The position numbers and the translations under genes were made by a program. Below the pieces are notes generated by a model. The model made no database searches, was not told the origin of the DNA, and saw only the letters and a program-made list of their open reading frames with translations. A DNA stretch of 51,441 bases from CAYSCS01 sp964429695 (GTDB lineage Bacteria > Acidobacteriota > Aminicenantia > Aminicenantales > Aminicenantaceae), in assembly GCA_964429695.1 (NCBI GenBank), contig CAYSCS010000098.1, positions 1 to 51,441 of the forward strand, given 5' to 3'. Shown here in pieces: positions 15,635-24,961 of the stretch; the stretch's first letter is position 1, and each line of letters begins with the position of its first letter.

Positions 15635-17554
15635 GATTCCCAGAGTCTCGAGGTGGGGAGTATGGGGAAAGAAATCAAAGGATAAGAGTTTGCGCAAACG
15701 ATATCCTTTTTCCAGAAGAATCCTCAAATCCCGTGCCAGGGTAGCCGGGTTACAGGAGACATACATGAGATTAGGAATCTTGAGAGAGAGGACTCTTTTC
15801 ATTCCCCTTGGACTCAGACCAGCTCTTGGTGGATCGAGAACAAGAAGGTCAAAATCTGCGAAAATTTTAGGATCGACCACCTTTTCCACTTGACCAAGGA
15901 CAAATCGACAATTGGGAATGTTATTCATCTTTGAGTTTTTTTCCGCAGCTAGGATGTTCATGGGTTCTGAATCTACCCCGATGACAGTTTCCACTGCCCT
16001 GGCCAAAAAGATTTCGATTGCACCTGTTCCGCAATAGAGGCCGAGGGCCTTTTTGGCACCCATGAGTTTAGCTTCTTCCACGATTCGTTTGTAAAGCACC
16101 TCAGCTGCCAGGGGATTAGGCTGAAAGAATGTTTCAGGATATATTCTGAATCTAAATTCGTCCAGCCTTTCTTCAATATACTTTTTTCCCGAAATAAATT
16201 TTTTACGCTCTAGGTGGACCACATCGGCGAGTCTGTCGTTTTCTACCCAGTAAAGGCTCTTCAATTCTGCGATTTCTTCCTGAAGTTTGAGAAAAGTAGT
16301 CTCCACATCGAGGGTTTTCCCAGATTTTGTGCTGAGGATGAGCATCAGTTCTCCTGTAGTCTTCCCTTCTCTAAGGATAAGATTTCTGAAAAAACCTTCT
16401 TGAGTGAGGGGGTTGTAAGAGGGTAGTCCTGTTTTCTGGGCAAAATTGAGAAAGAGAGGAAATATTTTTTCTGCTTTTTGACTGAAAATCATACATTTTT
16501 TTAAAGGAACGGTTTTATTTGTAACTTCTTCAAAGGGAGATAATCTTCTGCGGAGTCCAAGATAGAGATCGTCGTTTTTTCCTCCGAAGGCAAATTCCAT
16601 TTTATTGCGGTAGTAAAAAATTGAGGGTGAAGGAAGAATCTTTTCCTTCTCAAAGTTTTTAAGCTCTATTCCTCCTATCTTTTCCAGTGTGCGAGAAAGG
16701 TAATTTTCCTTCAGTTCCAGCTGCTTCTGATAATCCAGATTCTGGAGGGAACAGCCTCCACAGGTGCCGAAATGAGGGCATGATGGTTCGATTCTCAATG
16801 GTGAAGGGCTTTTGAATTCGAGTATTTTACCGAAGTAATAATTTTTTTTCTTTTTTTTGATTTTTACCCTTACCTTATCTCCAATAACTGTTCCCGGAAC
16901 AAAAATTACTATTCCAGAGTATATCCCAACCCCCCAATCTCTGGGAAATGCCATGTCCTGGATGAGGAGTTCACATTCGGGATTTAAGAATTTCTGGAGA
17001 AGATTCTTAAGTCTTCTCACGGGCAATCCCACAACATTTTCATAATCTCCCTCTAGTCTTGTGACGAATCTCTCTCCAATCTTCTGGATGGCATAGCTTC
17101 CTGCCTTGTCTGAATAGTCTTCTGTTTCTAAATATTTTTCAATTTCTTCGCTGCTCAATGGCTTGAAGTAAACTTGAGATGTTTCATAATCTTCGAGGAT
17201 TCTATTTTCTTCTTTCTTATAGATAACAACAGCCGTCGTTACCTCGTGTTTTTTTCCGGAGAGCTTTTCCAGCATGGCTTTTGCTTCTTCCCTGTTTCTG
17301 GGTTTTCCAAAAACCTCATTTTCTAAGAAGACAACTGTGTCTGCAGCTATGATTACTGAGGATGGATATTTTTCCCCCACTTCCTTGGCTTTCGCCCTGG
17401 CGACTTTCAAGGCTAGCTGAATAGGGTCTTTCTCTTTAATCTCAGTCTCTTTTATCTCGCTGGGTACTACTTTGAATCTCTTTAATATTTTTTTTAGTAA
17501 CTCTTTCCTCCTTGGTGAGGCTGAGGCAAGAATAATTAGGGGTTTATGCTTCAA
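15623..17554 (-). CDS. Fusion: Maf-type nucleotide pyrophosphatase + RlmD-type 23S rRNA m5U methyltransferase
   Basis: One uninterrupted 643-residue frame joins two enzymes. Residues 1 to about 190 are a Maf domain (ASASPRRKELL, catalytic Asp72 in AADTVV, SGKKHEV), a house-cleaning pyrophosphatase for non-canonical or UTP/dTTP nucleotides. From about 195 a TRAM domain starts, then the RlmD/RumA methyltransferase. Its [4Fe-4S] ligands are Cys259, Cys265, Cys268 and Cys354, its SAM-binding motif is LGLYCGTGAIEI, DPPRAG follows, and the nucleophile is Cys601 in SCNPATLARD. Both halves look complete. The start is TTG 17554, with AGGAGT six bases upstream, and reads straight into the conserved Maf N-terminus. 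The methyltransferase should make m5U in 23S rRNA. It converges on rluB, another rRNA modification gene. Confidence 0.9.
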   Translation of the reverse strand: MKHKPLIILASASPRRKELLKKILKRFKVVPSEIKETEIKEKDPIQLALKVARAKAKEVGEKYPSSVIIAADTVVFLENEVFGKPRNREEAKAMLEKLSGKKHEVTTAVVIYKKEENRILEDYETSQVYFKPLSSEEIEKYLETEDYSDKAGSYAIQKIGERFVTRLEGDYENVVGLPVRRLKNLLQKFLNPECELLIQDMAFPRDWGVGIYSGIVIFVPGTVIGDKVRVKIKKKKKNYYFGKILEFKSPSPLRIEPSCPHFGTCGGCSLQNLDYQKQLELKENYLSRTLEKIGGIELKNFEKEKILPSPSIFYYRNKMEFAFGGKNDDLYLGLRRRLSPFEEVTNKTVPLKKCMIFSQKAEKIFPLFLNFAQKTGLPSYNPLTQEGFFRNLILREGKTTGELMLILSTKSGKTLDVETTFLKLQEEIAELKSLYWVENDRLADVVHLERKKFISGKKYIEERLDEFRFRIYPETFFQPNPLAAEVLYKRIVEEAKLMGAKKALGLYCGTGAIEIFLARAVETVIGVDSEPMNILAAEKNSKMNNIPNCRFVLGQVEKVVDPKIFADFDLLVLDPPRAGLSPRGMKRVLSLKIPNLMYVSCNPATLARDLRILLEKGYRLRKLLSFDFFPHTPHLETLGILTR

Positions 17555-17722
17555 GTCTTGACTCCTAAAAAAAGAAATATGTCGCTGGAGTTAAAAGAGG
17601 GAGCATGCTTCTCTAACAATCTTAAAATCTTTCAAGATGAGTTTTGAGGCTTATTAAATCTATCTCAAGAAATCCTTAAAGCTACCATCTTTAAAGAGAA
17701 AACAATTTCTTTAAAAAAGGTT

Positions 17723-20146
17723 TCATCCGCCTTCCTTCTCAGTTGAATAGATTTTCCAACTCTGAGCTAGTCTCTTAAGCTCCTCGTCGACGAGATAGTT
17801 CACTGTTCCTTCTTCAAAGGTACCATCTTCTTTCATCTCTCCCGCCTTTACTCCGGTGAGAATTTCTATTCCTTCGTCTATATTCTTAATGGGGTAAATA
17901 TGAAATTTACCTTCTCTTACTGCTTCGACAACATCCTCTCGTAACATCAGGTTTTGGATGTTCTGGTAAGGAATTATTACTCCTTGAGTTCCGGTGAGGC
18001 CCTTAGCCTTGCAGACATCGAAAAATCCTTCAATCTTTTCGTTTACTCCACCGATAGGCTGGATTTCTCCTTTCTGGTTTATCGATCCAGTCACGGCGAT
18101 GTCCTGTCTCAAGGGAAGCTTAGAGAGGCTCGAGAGGATGGCGTAGACTTCGGTTGAAGAGGCGCTGTCTCCTTCTACTCCAGAATAAGATTGTTCGAAG
18201 GCAATGCTTGCCGAAAGTGAAAATGGTTTGTTCTGAGCATACTTGCCCCTCAGGTACCCGCTCAAGATTAATACTCCCTTGTTATGAGTCCTACCACTCA
18301 GGTCGGCTTCTCTTTCAATGTTGATGACTCCCGCTCTTCCCACAGCGGTTCTAGCTGTGATGCGCGTTGGTTTTCCAAAAGAGAGCTCTCCTGTGGTGTA
18401 GACCGAGAGTCCGTTAACCTGTCCTATGACCATCCCTTCGGTATCGATGAGGATCGTGCCTTCTTCTATCATTTCTTGAATCTTATCCTCTATCAGGCTG
18501 ATCCTCTCAAATCTTTCTTCTATGGCCTTTTTCACCTCCTCACGGCTAACAACCTCCTTATTATCGCTCTTTGCCCAGAAACTCGCCTCACGAATTATGT
18601 CAGCGATGATGTGAAATCTAGTCGAAACCTTTCTCTGCTTTCCAGAAAGTCTTGTGGCATATTCGATGATGGCGGCCATGCCCTCTCTGTCAAAGGGAAG
18701 AAGCTTATCCTCTTCGGTGATTTTCTTAATGAATTGAGCAAACTCAACAATGGTCTGGTCTGTTCTGAGTATCTCAGAATCGAATTCAGCCTTTATCTTG
18801 AAGATTTTTTTAAAGTCTTCGTCCAAGAAATAAAGCAGATTATAGAGATAGTCATCTCCTATCATTACTACCTTCACATTGATATTAACAGGCTCTGGCT
18901 TCAAACGACTGTAAGAGAGAAGGTAAAGAGAAGAAAAATTTTGGATTTCAAGTTTTTGGTGACGAAGTGTTCTCTTAAGCGCAGGCCAAACTCCAATCTC
19001 TACCAGAGCATCCAGAGCATTCATGACGAGATACCCGCCGTTGGCTTTGAGAAGAGAACCTGCTTTTATCTTGGTGAAGTCAGTCTGCCATATTCCGAAA
19101 CGGTTTAAAGTAGATTCTATAGAACCGAATAGGTTTACATAGTTGGGATTTATTTCCATCACTATAGGGGCGCCTTTCTGGTCAGAATTGTCAATAAGGA
19201 GGTTAACTCTGTATTCCAGGAAAGGGTCTATTAATTCTTTTTCTTTCTGCTCTTTTTTCTGACCTTTGAAAAGGTCTATGTTTTTGATGAGCGTGATTTC
19301 AACATCATCGAGATACGCTTTCACCTTGGGGAAATCAAATTTCGACCTCATCTCATTTATGGCGCCTCTGATAATTGGGGTTATCGATTCCTCATCCCAT
19401 TCTTTAAGCAGATCCCTTGTTTTGTCTTCAATCTCTTTCAAAGTATCGAATATTTCTTCGAGTTTATCCGTGAGCTCATCATATTTTTTCTGGAGCTCCT
19501 CAAGTTTTTCTTTAGGGAATTTACCTTCCCTTACCAAGGCTTCAAGCTTTCCAAAGGGAGTCGGCTGTCCGTTGACTAAAGGGACAAGGTCGGGTTTGAG
19601 AAAAAGCCCCATCTGAACCTGAATTACAGAAAACCCTTCCTCTGCAACTTCCTCTTCAAATTGTTTCAAGATTTCTTTCTGTTTTTTCTGCTGGGACTCG
19701 ATAATGCTGTCTCTTTTTTCCTGATAATACTTGCTCTTCAATAATTCAGGGATATTCAACTGGAGCATCTCGATAAGATGTTCCATTTTCTGTTTAAAGA
19801 GCCTTCCCTTTCCTGCAGGTAAGGTGATGAGCATTGGCTCGTCGGGGTTCTTGAAATTGTTTACATAAAGAATATCATCAGGAGTTTTTTCGTCTTTCTC
19901 CAGTCTTTCCAGCAACTGCTTGATGGTTGTCGTTCTTCCTGTGCCAACCATGCCTGTGATGAATATGTTATAGCCCAGGCTTTTGACATCCAGGCCCGTC
20001 TTAATGGCTCGAATCGCTCTGTCTTGGCCGATTATATCTTCACAGGGTTTACATTCATCACTTGTAGAAAAGGGAATCTTCTGAGGGTCAAGTCTCAATC
20101 TCAATTTTTCCGGAGTCAATTCTTCGAATCGAGAGGCTCTCTTCAT
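17723..20146 (-). CDS. LonB-like ATP-dependent serine protease
   Basis: This 807-residue protein has an N-terminal AAA module of the AAA_32 type, a long helical and coiled-coil insert (about residues 150-270) and a C-terminal Lon protease domain. The protease dyad is Ser661 (GDSASS) and Lys704 (GVNEKIEG), 43 residues apart, the same spacing as Ser679-Lys722 of E. coli Lon. The P-loop reads GMVGTGRTT (residues 65-73), with arginine where most ATPases have lysine. I believe this is common in this subfamily, but I cannot check it. It likely degrades misfolded or regulatory proteins in the cytoplasm. The start has a strong AAGGAGGAG site. It is transcribed alone and divergently from the GNAT-like gene. 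Confidence 0.88.
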   Translation of the reverse strand: MKRASRFEELTPEKLRLRLDPQKIPFSTSDECKPCEDIIGQDRAIRAIKTGLDVKSLGYNIFITGMVGTGRTTTIKQLLERLEKDEKTPDDILYVNNFKNPDEPMLITLPAGKGRLFKQKMEHLIEMLQLNIPELLKSKYYQEKRDSIIESQQKKQKEILKQFEEEVAEEGFSVIQVQMGLFLKPDLVPLVNGQPTPFGKLEALVREGKFPKEKLEELQKKYDELTDKLEEIFDTLKEIEDKTRDLLKEWDEESITPIIRGAINEMRSKFDFPKVKAYLDDVEITLIKNIDLFKGQKKEQKEKELIDPFLEYRVNLLIDNSDQKGAPIVMEINPNYVNLFGSIESTLNRFGIWQTDFTKIKAGSLLKANGGYLVMNALDALVEIGVWPALKRTLRHQKLEIQNFSSLYLLSYSRLKPEPVNINVKVVMIGDDYLYNLLYFLDEDFKKIFKIKAEFDSEILRTDQTIVEFAQFIKKITEEDKLLPFDREGMAAIIEYATRLSGKQRKVSTRFHIIADIIREASFWAKSDNKEVVSREEVKKAIEERFERISLIEDKIQEMIEEGTILIDTEGMVIGQVNGLSVYTTGELSFGKPTRITARTAVGRAGVINIEREADLSGRTHNKGVLILSGYLRGKYAQNKPFSLSASIAFEQSYSGVEGDSASSTEVYAILSSLSKLPLRQDIAVTGSINQKGEIQPIGGVNEKIEGFFDVCKAKGLTGTQGVIIPYQNIQNLMLREDVVEAVREGKFHIYPIKNIDEGIEILTGVKAGEMKEDGTFEEGTVNYLVDEELKRLAQSWKIYSTEKEGG

Positions 20147-20492
20147 CTTCTCCTCCTTGGATATGAGTCAGAGGCGAACGATGAATTTTTATCATAAAAA
20201 AAACCTTAAAACAACTCTTCGCCGAAACTAAATCTCTATTTTTAGGGTTTTTGAGAAGATGAGAATGCGTGAGCTTTCATTAAGGTTGGAGCCTAAATGA
20301 GAGGAAGCTTAATGGAGAGCCCAAATTCTACCTTGAAAAAGCTCATTTTAGGTAAAAGGGTCATTTTGATTTTGAGCACTCTTGAAATATTGATTATATT
20401 CTCCGAGAAGAAGAGGAGGTTTCAGGACTTTGATTTATTTGCTGAAAAAAAATTTTTTATCTGATAAAATATTTTAAATCTTGGAGCTGAAA
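20147..20492. other. 346-base intergenic region between divergent genes
   Basis: This AT-rich spacer lies between the LonB-like gene (leftward) and the GNAT-like gene (rightward). Besides the lon promoter candidate, I see only a homopolymeric A8-T6 run at 20446-20458, followed by TAAAAT (20465-20470), which could serve as a -10 box for the rightward gene. No convincing -35 is at the right distance. No gene, RNA or repeat was recognised. Confidence 0.5.
20186..20214 (-). promoter_or_regulatory. Candidate promoter for the LonB-like protease
   Basis: On the minus strand TTGTTT (20214-20209) and TAAAAA (20191-20186) are 17 bases apart, about 40 bases before the ATG at 20146. The spacer is a T-rich run. 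I see no heat-shock CIRCE inverted repeat. The boxes are only moderately close to consensus. Confidence 0.35.
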
Positions 20493-21614
20493 ATGGGAGA
20501 TATTCAAATAAGAGAGGTTAAGACAAAAAAAGACTTTAAAAAATTCATCTACTTTCCTTGGAAGATTTATAAGCATGACCCCAATTGGGTTCCCCCCTTG
20601 ATAATAGATTTTAAGGAAAAATTGAATAAAAAGAAGAACCCTTTTTTTGAACATGCAGAGATGGCTCTTTTTTTGGCCTTCAGAAACAACGATGTTTTAG
20701 GAAGGATAGCAGCAATCCTAGATAAAAATCATAACAGCTACCATAACGAGAAAACCGTATTTTTTGGACTCTTTGAGAGCTTTAATGATTTCGAGGTAGC
20801 CAGGAGTCTCCTGGATACGGTGGCTCACTGGGGGAGAGAAAGGGGGATGGAAGTGATGCGTGGTCCAATGAATCTTTCGATGAACGATGAATGTGCTTTT
20901 TTGGTCGAGGGATTCGATTCCCCTCCTGTAATCATGATGCCTTATAATCCTCCCTATTATCTCGAGCTTGTAGAGCGGTATGGAATGAAAAAAGCTAAAG
21001 ACCTCCTTGCTTATTTAATGACAAGAGACCATGAAACTTCGGAGAAAATAAAAAGAATCGTAGATACAATCAAAAAAAACACCTCAATTAAGCTTAGGAT
21101 CGTAGATTTAAAGAAGGTAGAAGAGGAAGCAACCAAGATTGCTTACATTTACAATCAAGCTTGGTCAGATAACTGGGGATTCGTGCCTTGGACAGAAAAG
21201 GAAATGGAGCATATGGCAAAGAGGCTGAAACAGGTTGCCGACCCTCATCTCGTAATCATCGCCGAAGACAAAGGAAAGCCTGTGGGGTTTGCTTTTGGTC
21301 TACCCAATTATAACGAGCTAATAAAGAAGATGAACGGGAGGTTGACTCCCTGGGGAATAATCATGTTCCTCCTCAATCGAAGGAAGATTAAAGGAATGAG
21401 GGCAGTCGTTTTCGGAATATTAAAAGAATATAGGCTTACAGGTTTAAGTTATTATCTTTACTCTGAGCTCGAAAAAAATGCACTCAAAAGGGGATATCAA
21501 TGGGCAGAAACTTCCTGGCAACTCGAGGATAATCAGGCAATCAACAAGTTCACTGAATCCATAGGAGGAAAAGTCTATAAGAGATACCGGATCTATGAGA
21601 AAAGAATTGTTTGA
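20493..21614 (+). CDS. GNAT-like N-acetyltransferase family protein (YghO-like)
   Basis: This 373-residue protein belongs to a conserved family annotated as N-acetyltransferase. Family landmarks visible here are FPWKIYKHDPNWVPPL near the start, NPFFEHAEMALF and GRIAAI. MRGPMNLSMNDECAFL and a C-terminal GNAT-like fold (GFAFGLPNY, then ETSWQLEDNQAIN) follow. The acyl acceptor is unknown and members often sit beside lipid or acyl-CoA genes; here enoyl-CoA hydratase follows. ATG 20493 is preferred because GGAG lies six bases ahead; a TTG at 20481 is in frame but lacks a site. Confidence 0.7.
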   Translation: MGDIQIREVKTKKDFKKFIYFPWKIYKHDPNWVPPLIIDFKEKLNKKKNPFFEHAEMALFLAFRNNDVLGRIAAILDKNHNSYHNEKTVFFGLFESFNDFEVARSLLDTVAHWGRERGMEVMRGPMNLSMNDECAFLVEGFDSPPVIMMPYNPPYYLELVERYGMKKAKDLLAYLMTRDHETSEKIKRIVDTIKKNTSIKLRIVDLKKVEEEATKIAYIYNQAWSDNWGFVPWTEKEMEHMAKRLKQVADPHLVIIAEDKGKPVGFAFGLPNYNELIKKMNGRLTPWGIIMFLLNRRKIKGMRAVVFGILKEYRLTGLSYYLYSELEKNALKRGYQWAETSWQLEDNQAINKFTESIGGKVYKRYRIYEKRIV

Positions 21615-21671
21615 TTGATTCTTTCTGGGCATCGAACTAATAAAGATTTAAAGAGAGTAAAAGGAGGAAAG

Positions 21672-22454
21672 GTGGAATACAAGAACTTAATCACCAACAA
21701 GGAAGAGGGAATCGGATGGATCATAGTCAATAGACCCGACAAGCTTAATGCCTTGAATTCCGAAACAATCAAGGAGCTCCATGAGGCCTTCCTTTCCTTC
21801 GAGGAGGACCCTCAAGTAAGGGCAATAATCCTGACTGGCAAGGGAGATAAGGCGTTCATAGCTGGGGCTGACATAGGAGAATTGTCAGGGCTTGATTTCT
21901 TTTCCGCTGAAGAGTATGTGAGAAGGGGACAGGACTTGACTAAATCTATAGAAAATTCAAAGAAGCCTGTGATTGCGGCCATAAATGGATATGCCCTTGG
22001 AGGTGGAACAGAAATGGCTCTTGCCTGCCATATCCGTATTGCTGCAGAGAACGCAAAGATGGGTCAACCTGAGGTAAAACTCGGTCTCATTCCTGGTTAT
22101 GGAGGAACACAGCGGCTTTCAAGGCTTGTGGGAAAGGGAAAGGCGATGGAGCTTATTCTGAGTGGGAAAATGATAGACTCAAAAGAGGCCTTTGAGATTG
22201 GGTTAGTCAACAGAGTTGTTCCTCAGGAAGAACTTTATTCTTTTACGGAGAATATGGCAAAGGAGATTGCAGCCAATGCTCCAGTGGCTGTTAGCCTATG
22301 CATAGATGCTATCAACAGAGGGATGGACATGACTCTAGAAGATGGCCTTTTACTAGAAGCATCCCTTTTTGCTAAAGCCTGTGCTACACAAGATAGTAAG
22401 GAAGGGACTAAGGCATTCTTAGAAAAGAGAAAGGCGAACTTCCAGGGTCGTTAA
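21672..22454 (+). CDS. Enoyl-CoA hydratase (crotonase family)
   Basis: This 260-residue crotonase has the oxyanion-hole segment AFIAGADIGEL and both catalytic glutamates, in GGGTEMAL and in GQPEVKLG, followed by GLIPGYGGTQRL. It should hydrate 2-enoyl-CoA esters in fatty-acid or amino-acid acyl-CoA oxidation, or act in the reverse direction in butyrate-type fermentation. The start is GTG 21672: AAGGAGG at 21661-21667 is five bases ahead and the length then equals the family norm. A frame extension back to 21615 adds 19 residues without homology. It lies between the GNAT-like gene and ribH; other beta-oxidation genes are not in the window. Confidence 0.92.
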   Translation: MEYKNLITNKEEGIGWIIVNRPDKLNALNSETIKELHEAFLSFEEDPQVRAIILTGKGDKAFIAGADIGELSGLDFFSAEEYVRRGQDLTKSIENSKKPVIAAINGYALGGGTEMALACHIRIAAENAKMGQPEVKLGLIPGYGGTQRLSRLVGKGKAMELILSGKMIDSKEAFEIGLVNRVVPQEELYSFTENMAKEIAANAPVAVSLCIDAINRGMDMTLEDGLLLEASLFAKACATQDSKEGTKAFLEKRKANFQGR

Positions 22455-22466
22455 AAGGAGTAAGCA

Positions 22467-22937
22467 ATGAAAACTTATGAGGGAAAGCTTCAGGCAAAAG
22501 GGTTAAAGATTGCGATAGTACTCAGTCGTTTTAATCAGTTCATTTCCTACAGACTTTTAGAAGGAGCCCTAGATGCCCTCCATAAGTTGGGAGCCTTAGA
22601 TGAGGACATCGAGCTCTACAAAGTTCCTGGTTCTTTTGAACTGCCCTTTCTTGCCAAAAAACTGGCAAAGGAAAGAAGCGTGGATGGTATCCTCTGTTTA
22701 GGAGTGCTTATAAGGGGTGATACTCCCCATTTCGAGTTTTTGAGTGCAGAGGTTACTAAAGGGTTGGCTCAAATTTCTATGGAAGATGGGATTCCTTTAG
22801 CCTTCGGGATTTTAACTGTAGAGACTATAGAGCAGGGGATCGAACGAGCAGGGACAAAAGCAGGAAACAAAGGTTACGATGCCGCTTTTTCACTAGTAGA
22901 GACGATAAATTTGATAAAAGAAGCAGGCCTCGCCTGA
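22467..22937 (+). CDS. ribH: 6,7-dimethyl-8-ribityllumazine synthase
   Basis: This 156-residue protein is lumazine synthase, the penultimate step of riboflavin synthesis. It condenses 5-amino-6-ribitylaminouracil with 3,4-dihydroxy-2-butanone 4-phosphate. Family segments are VLSRFNQFI, VPGSFELPF and LGVLIRGDTPHFEF (with the active-site histidine), then FGILTVET and AGNKGYDAA. AAAGGAG stands seven bases before the ATG. ribH directly before nusB is a common bacterial pairing. The other rib genes are not here. The supply of flavin suits the many flavoproteins encoded at the left of the window. Confidence 0.96.
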   Translation: MKTYEGKLQAKGLKIAIVLSRFNQFISYRLLEGALDALHKLGALDEDIELYKVPGSFELPFLAKKLAKERSVDGILCLGVLIRGDTPHFEFLSAEVTKGLAQISMEDGIPLAFGILTVETIEQGIERAGTKAGNKGYDAAFSLVETINLIKEAGLA

Positions 22938-22951
22938 GGTGAGATGACTTT

Positions 22952-23392
22952 ATGGGAAAGAGAAGGAAGGCGAGAGAGTGTAGCTTGCAGATTCTTTTCC
23001 AATTGGAATTTAATAATTCCCAACCTCAAGCAGCCATAACTCAATTCTGGGAGAAGAGAAGGGTTTCAGGGGAAGTCCGTGAGTTTAGTTCATGGCTAGT
23101 GAATGGGATTTTATCTCATCGCCAAAAAATAGATGAAATCATTCAATCTGTGTCAGAAAACTGGCGCTTGAAAAGAATGGCCCTCGTTGATCGGAACATT
23201 CTGCGGATTGCTACTTTCGAGCTTTTATTTGAGGAGAATGTACCTCCTGCCGTGATTATCAATGAGGCGATTGAAATTGCGAAAAAATACAGTAGCCCTG
23301 AAGCAGCTACCTTTGTTAATGGAATTCTGGATGGAGTTAGAAAGAAGCTGGAGACATTCAGGAAGGCTACAGAGGAGAAGAGAAATGAGTGA
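22952..23392 (+). CDS. nusB: Transcription antitermination factor NusB
   Basis: This 146-residue all-helical protein has the NusB landmarks KARECSLQILFQLE near the start, LVDRNILRIATFELLF in the middle and INEAIEIAKKYSSPEAATFVNGILD near the end. NusB binds the BoxA RNA with NusE (S10) for antitermination of rRNA operons. GAGGTGA lies before ATG 22952. It ends inside the start of lysS (8-base overlap ATGAGTGA), so translation is coupled. The tail beyond residue 135 is charged and not conserved. Confidence 0.95.
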   Translation: MGKRRKARECSLQILFQLEFNNSQPQAAITQFWEKRRVSGEVREFSSWLVNGILSHRQKIDEIIQSVSENWRLKRMALVDRNILRIATFELLFEENVPPAVIINEAIEIAKKYSSPEAATFVNGILDGVRKKLETFRKATEEKRNE

Positions 23393-24914
23393 AGATTTTG
23401 AACAATTAAAAGAAGAAACACTATCTACTTCATCAGGAGAGAAAAAGAGTGACCAAGAAATAGCTCGAGAAGAAAAATTAAAAGAACTCGCCAAAGAGGG
23501 AATAGATATTTTCCCCCATCGAGCAAAAAAGACTCATTCCGTGTTTGAGATTGTTTCGAAGTATGCCTCATTTACTCCTGAAGAGCTCGAAAAATATAAA
23601 GTTAAAGTGAATGTGCCTGGGAGGATAGTTTCTATCCGCCGCATGGGGAGAGCCACTTTCTTCCATATAACAGATACTCGAGCACGGCTTCAAGCCTATT
23701 TGAGGGAAGAAAGAATTGGCAAGAAAAACTATCGCCTTTTTTCACTCATCGATATCGGAGATATTGTCGCCGTGGAGGGAGTTCTGTTTAAGACCAAAAC
23801 AGGGGAGCTGACGGTTCTGGGGGATTCTTTCACTTTTTTAGCCAAATGTCTCCACCCTCTCCCTGAGAAATGGCATGGTTTGCAGGATGTTGAGCTAAGA
23901 TACAGGAAAAGATACCTTGATTTGATCATCAATCCTGAAATAGCCGATCTTTTCAGGTTGCGGAGCTCTATGATTCTACTCATAAGAAAATTTTTCGAGC
24001 GCAAGGGGTATGTTGAGGTTGAAACCCCGATGATGCAACCTATTCCAGGGGGTGCTCTGGCAAGGCCCTTCAAAACATATCATAATGCCTTGGGAATGGA
24101 GCTCTATTTGAGGATTGCCCCTGAGCTATACCTGAAGAGAATGGTGGTGGGAGGATTTGAGAAAGTATATGAAATAAACAGAAACTTTCGCAATGAAGGC
24201 ATTTCCTCTGAGCACAATCCAGAATTCACGATGCTTGAGTTTTATCAAGCTTACAGTGACTATCATGACATGATGGGCCTCACAGAGGAATTGATTTGTT
24301 ATCTCACTCGCAGACTTTTTGGAAAAGAGGAAATTGTTTATCAAGGTGAGAAGATCTTGTTTAAGAGACCATGGAAAAGAATAAAGTTTAAAGACGCTCT
24401 GCTTCGCTATAGCGGGCTTTCACCGAGCAAGTTCGAGGATAAGGGAGGGATTATCGAGCTTGCTTCAACTCTTACTCCAGAAAAGAAAGCCCTTACTTAT
24501 GGGAAGGCTCTGGACATAATTTTTGATAAATATGTGAGAGAAAAGCTAATTGAGCCAACCTTTATTGTCAATCTTCCCAAAGAAGTTTCTCCTTTGGCGA
24601 AAACTTCGAGGGAAAACCCTGAAGAAGCAGAAAGGTTTGAGCTTGTGTTAGGAGGGATTGAAGTCGCTAACGGTTATAGTGAGCTTACAGATCCGGTTGA
24701 GCAGAAGTTGATCTTTGAGCAGCAAAAAGAGGAGAGAGAGAAGGGAAGCGAAGAGGCTCACTGGGTGGACATGGATTACATCCATGCTCTTGAATATGGT
24801 CTCCCCCCTACGGGAGGTTGTGGAATCGGAATAGACAGACTGGCAATGGTTTTGACCAACCGCAAGTCTATCAGAGAAGTCATCCTTTTCCCTCTCTTGA
24901 GGCCAAAATCATAA
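23385..24914 (+). CDS. lysS: Lysyl-tRNA synthetase, class II
   Basis: This 509-residue protein attaches lysine to tRNALys. An OB-fold anticodon-binding domain spans about residues 70-190 (VNVPGRIVSIRRMGRATFFHITD, shown in part). The class II catalytic core has motif 1 around KGYVEVETPMMQ, motif 2 as FRNEGISSEHNPEF and motif 3 as GCGIGIDRLAM. The frame is open further upstream to 23262, inside nusB, but the extra 41 residues are nusB in another frame. ATG 23385, with GGAG seven bases ahead, gives the usual length. It forms the centre of a ribH-nusB-lysS-lolC-lolD string. Confidence 0.97.
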   Translation: MSEDFEQLKEETLSTSSGEKKSDQEIAREEKLKELAKEGIDIFPHRAKKTHSVFEIVSKYASFTPEELEKYKVKVNVPGRIVSIRRMGRATFFHITDTRARLQAYLREERIGKKNYRLFSLIDIGDIVAVEGVLFKTKTGELTVLGDSFTFLAKCLHPLPEKWHGLQDVELRYRKRYLDLIINPEIADLFRLRSSMILLIRKFFERKGYVEVETPMMQPIPGGALARPFKTYHNALGMELYLRIAPELYLKRMVVGGFEKVYEINRNFRNEGISSEHNPEFTMLEFYQAYSDYHDMMGLTEELICYLTRRLFGKEEIVYQGEKILFKRPWKRIKFKDALLRYSGLSPSKFEDKGGIIELASTLTPEKKALTYGKALDIIFDKYVREKLIEPTFIVNLPKEVSPLAKTSRENPEEAERFELVLGGIEVANGYSELTDPVEQKLIFEQQKEEREKGSEEAHWVDMDYIHALEYGLPPTGGCGIGIDRLAMVLTNRKSIREVILFPLLRPKS

Positions 24915-24961
24915 AAGCCTCTCGAATTGAATTGAGGAGGAGGCGGCGGGTTTTTGGTAAG

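Noticed and set aside
18284..19108. 274-codon plus-strand frame inside the LonB-like gene
   Set aside because: It is antisense to a clearly conserved protease, has no ribosome binding site and no recognisable motif.
23262..23384. Longer N-terminus for lysyl-tRNA synthetase
   Set aside because: The extra 41 residues are basic, non-conserved and come from the nusB coding region in another frame; ATG 23385 has a proper site.
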